Origin: a bacterium
Lineage (GTDB): Bacteria; Arandabacterota; Arandabacteria; Arandabacterales; Arandabacteraceae
Direction of reading: 5' to 3'
Length of the DNA stretch: 5,456 nucleotides
Assembly (NCBI GenBank): GCA_025774405.1
Contig: JALGWB010000156.1
Span: 1 to 5,456, forward strand
Shown: positions 4,899 through 5,456 of the stretch, piece by piece
Layout of the letters: each line of letters opens with the position of its first letter
Numbering within the stretch: position 1 is the stretch's first letter
Position numbers and translations under genes: made by a program
Notes under the pieces: generated by a model
What the model saw: the letters and a program-made list of their open reading frames with translations, nothing else
Database searches by the model: none
What the model was told of the DNA's origin: nothing

Positions 4899-5456
4899 AT
4901 GCATATTAGGCGTGTGTGGCTGGCAGTTGCCTGGCTGTTGCTTGTTGGTATAGTTGGATGTAGCCCCCGCTACACGTCAAGGCCAGTTACCAAGACATCT
5001 GAACCAGATTTGCAAGGTGACCAACCGGCCGAGCTCCTGGGCAGGGCCAGGGAAGCCTATGAGCAGGGTGTTGACTTCTTTGTAAAGGATGAGTTTGATT
5101 CCGCAGGTTCATATCTTGAGTATTCAGTCGCGATTCTCTCGAGCGATGTCGATTGGACCGTCGATCCCATAGTCTCGAGCGAACGTCGCATCTTGCTTTA
5201 CAAGTGCAGGTACTTCATAGAGCGGTTGCCAGCTATTGTTCACGAGGTGGTTCAGCCGGAGGAGGGCATAACCCCTATCAAACCGCCCCTGCCCCCGATT
5301 GGGGTTGAGTACAATTCAAAAGTGCAAAGATGGATTGACTACTTCACAGGCTCTGGTAGGGAGACATTTCTCAAGTGGATTCGGCGTTCAGGTAAGTATC
5401 GTGACCTCACCGAACGTATCCTTCTGGAGGAAGGGCTTCCGAGAGAGCTTGCAAAT
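4899..5456 (+). CDS. mltD: MltD-like lytic murein transglycosylase lipoprotein, N-terminal part
   Basis: The frame is open from ATG 4899 to the window end, giving 186 residues; the 3' part is missing. The N-terminus MHIRRVW plus a hydrophobic segment ends in the lipobox IVGC, with the lipidated Cys at 21 followed by Ser, so an outer-membrane lipoprotein is expected. About residues 50-120 form a charged helical region (EAYEQGVDFFVKDEFDSAG), and residues 121-140 are Pro-rich (PPLPPIGVEYN). The closing part has VQRWIDYFTGSGRETFLKWI, then RRSGKYRDLTERILLEEGLP and RELAN, which is the characteristic entry to the MltD-type domain (usually v.r.I.yf...gr..f..wl.rsgrY...i..iL...glP..L). The catalytic Glu in the ESG motif would come just beyond the window. 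These enzymes cleave peptidoglycan glycan strands to 1,6-anhydro products. The SD is GAGGTGA close to the ATG, with GGAAGGA (4882-4888) as an alternative. Any LysM repeats would lie downstream, out of view. Confidence 0.85.
   Translation, partial: MHIRRVWLAVAWLLLVGIVGCSPRYTSRPVTKTSEPDLQGDQPAELLGRAREAYEQGVDFFVKDEFDSAGSYLEYSVAILSSDVDWTVDPIVSSERRILLYKCRYFIERLPAIVHEVVQPEEGITPIKPPLPPIGVEYNSKVQRWIDYFTGSGRETFLKWIRRSGKYRDLTERILLEEGLPRELAN

Overview
The window reads as a piece of chromosome from an uncultivated Gram-negative bacterium. The evidence is an outer-membrane-type lipoprotein of the MltD lytic transglycosylase kind, a SurA/PpiC-type periplasmic folding factor, two exported Cys-rich proteins, and a membrane glycosyltransferase fused to TPRs. 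Near-consensus sigma-70-type promoters and strong Shine-Dalgarno (SD) sites fit Bacteria. The mix of gene types resembles FCB-type or candidate-phylum genomes, but that placement is an impression from gene content and not a demonstrated assignment.

Layout from left to right. (1) Positions 1-294 hold the 3' end of a parvulin-type peptidyl-prolyl isomerase gene on the plus strand. (2) Seven bases further on, and convergent with it, is a long minus-strand gene (302 to about 2497) for a polytopic GT-C/family-39-like glycosyltransferase with about eight C-terminal TPRs. It has a clear promoter (2532-2560) and an SD site that places its start upstream of the first usual start codon. (3) About 300 bp separates it from the divergent plus-strand genes and carries its promoter. 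(4) Two tandem paralogous genes (2802-3617 and 3876-4733) encode secreted, Cys-rich proteins of a family I do not recognise. They share long identical blocks and an almost invariant C-terminal tail. Each is followed by its own hairpin with a common stem core. The second has its own strong promoter and a structured leader of about 135 nt. (5) A 165-bp gap holds a terminator, a 9-bp direct repeat and a probable promoter. (6) Positions 4899-5456 hold the start of an MltD-like lipoprotein gene that runs off the window.

The flanking genes concern the cell envelope: periplasmic folding, surface glycosylation and peptidoglycan remodelling. The exported paralogs fit that setting, but promoters and terminators suggest several separate transcripts rather than one operon. 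The least explained material is the paralog pair, with its conserved C-terminal tail and its translation-start hairpins. There is no sign of CRISPR, tRNA, rRNA or insertion sequences.
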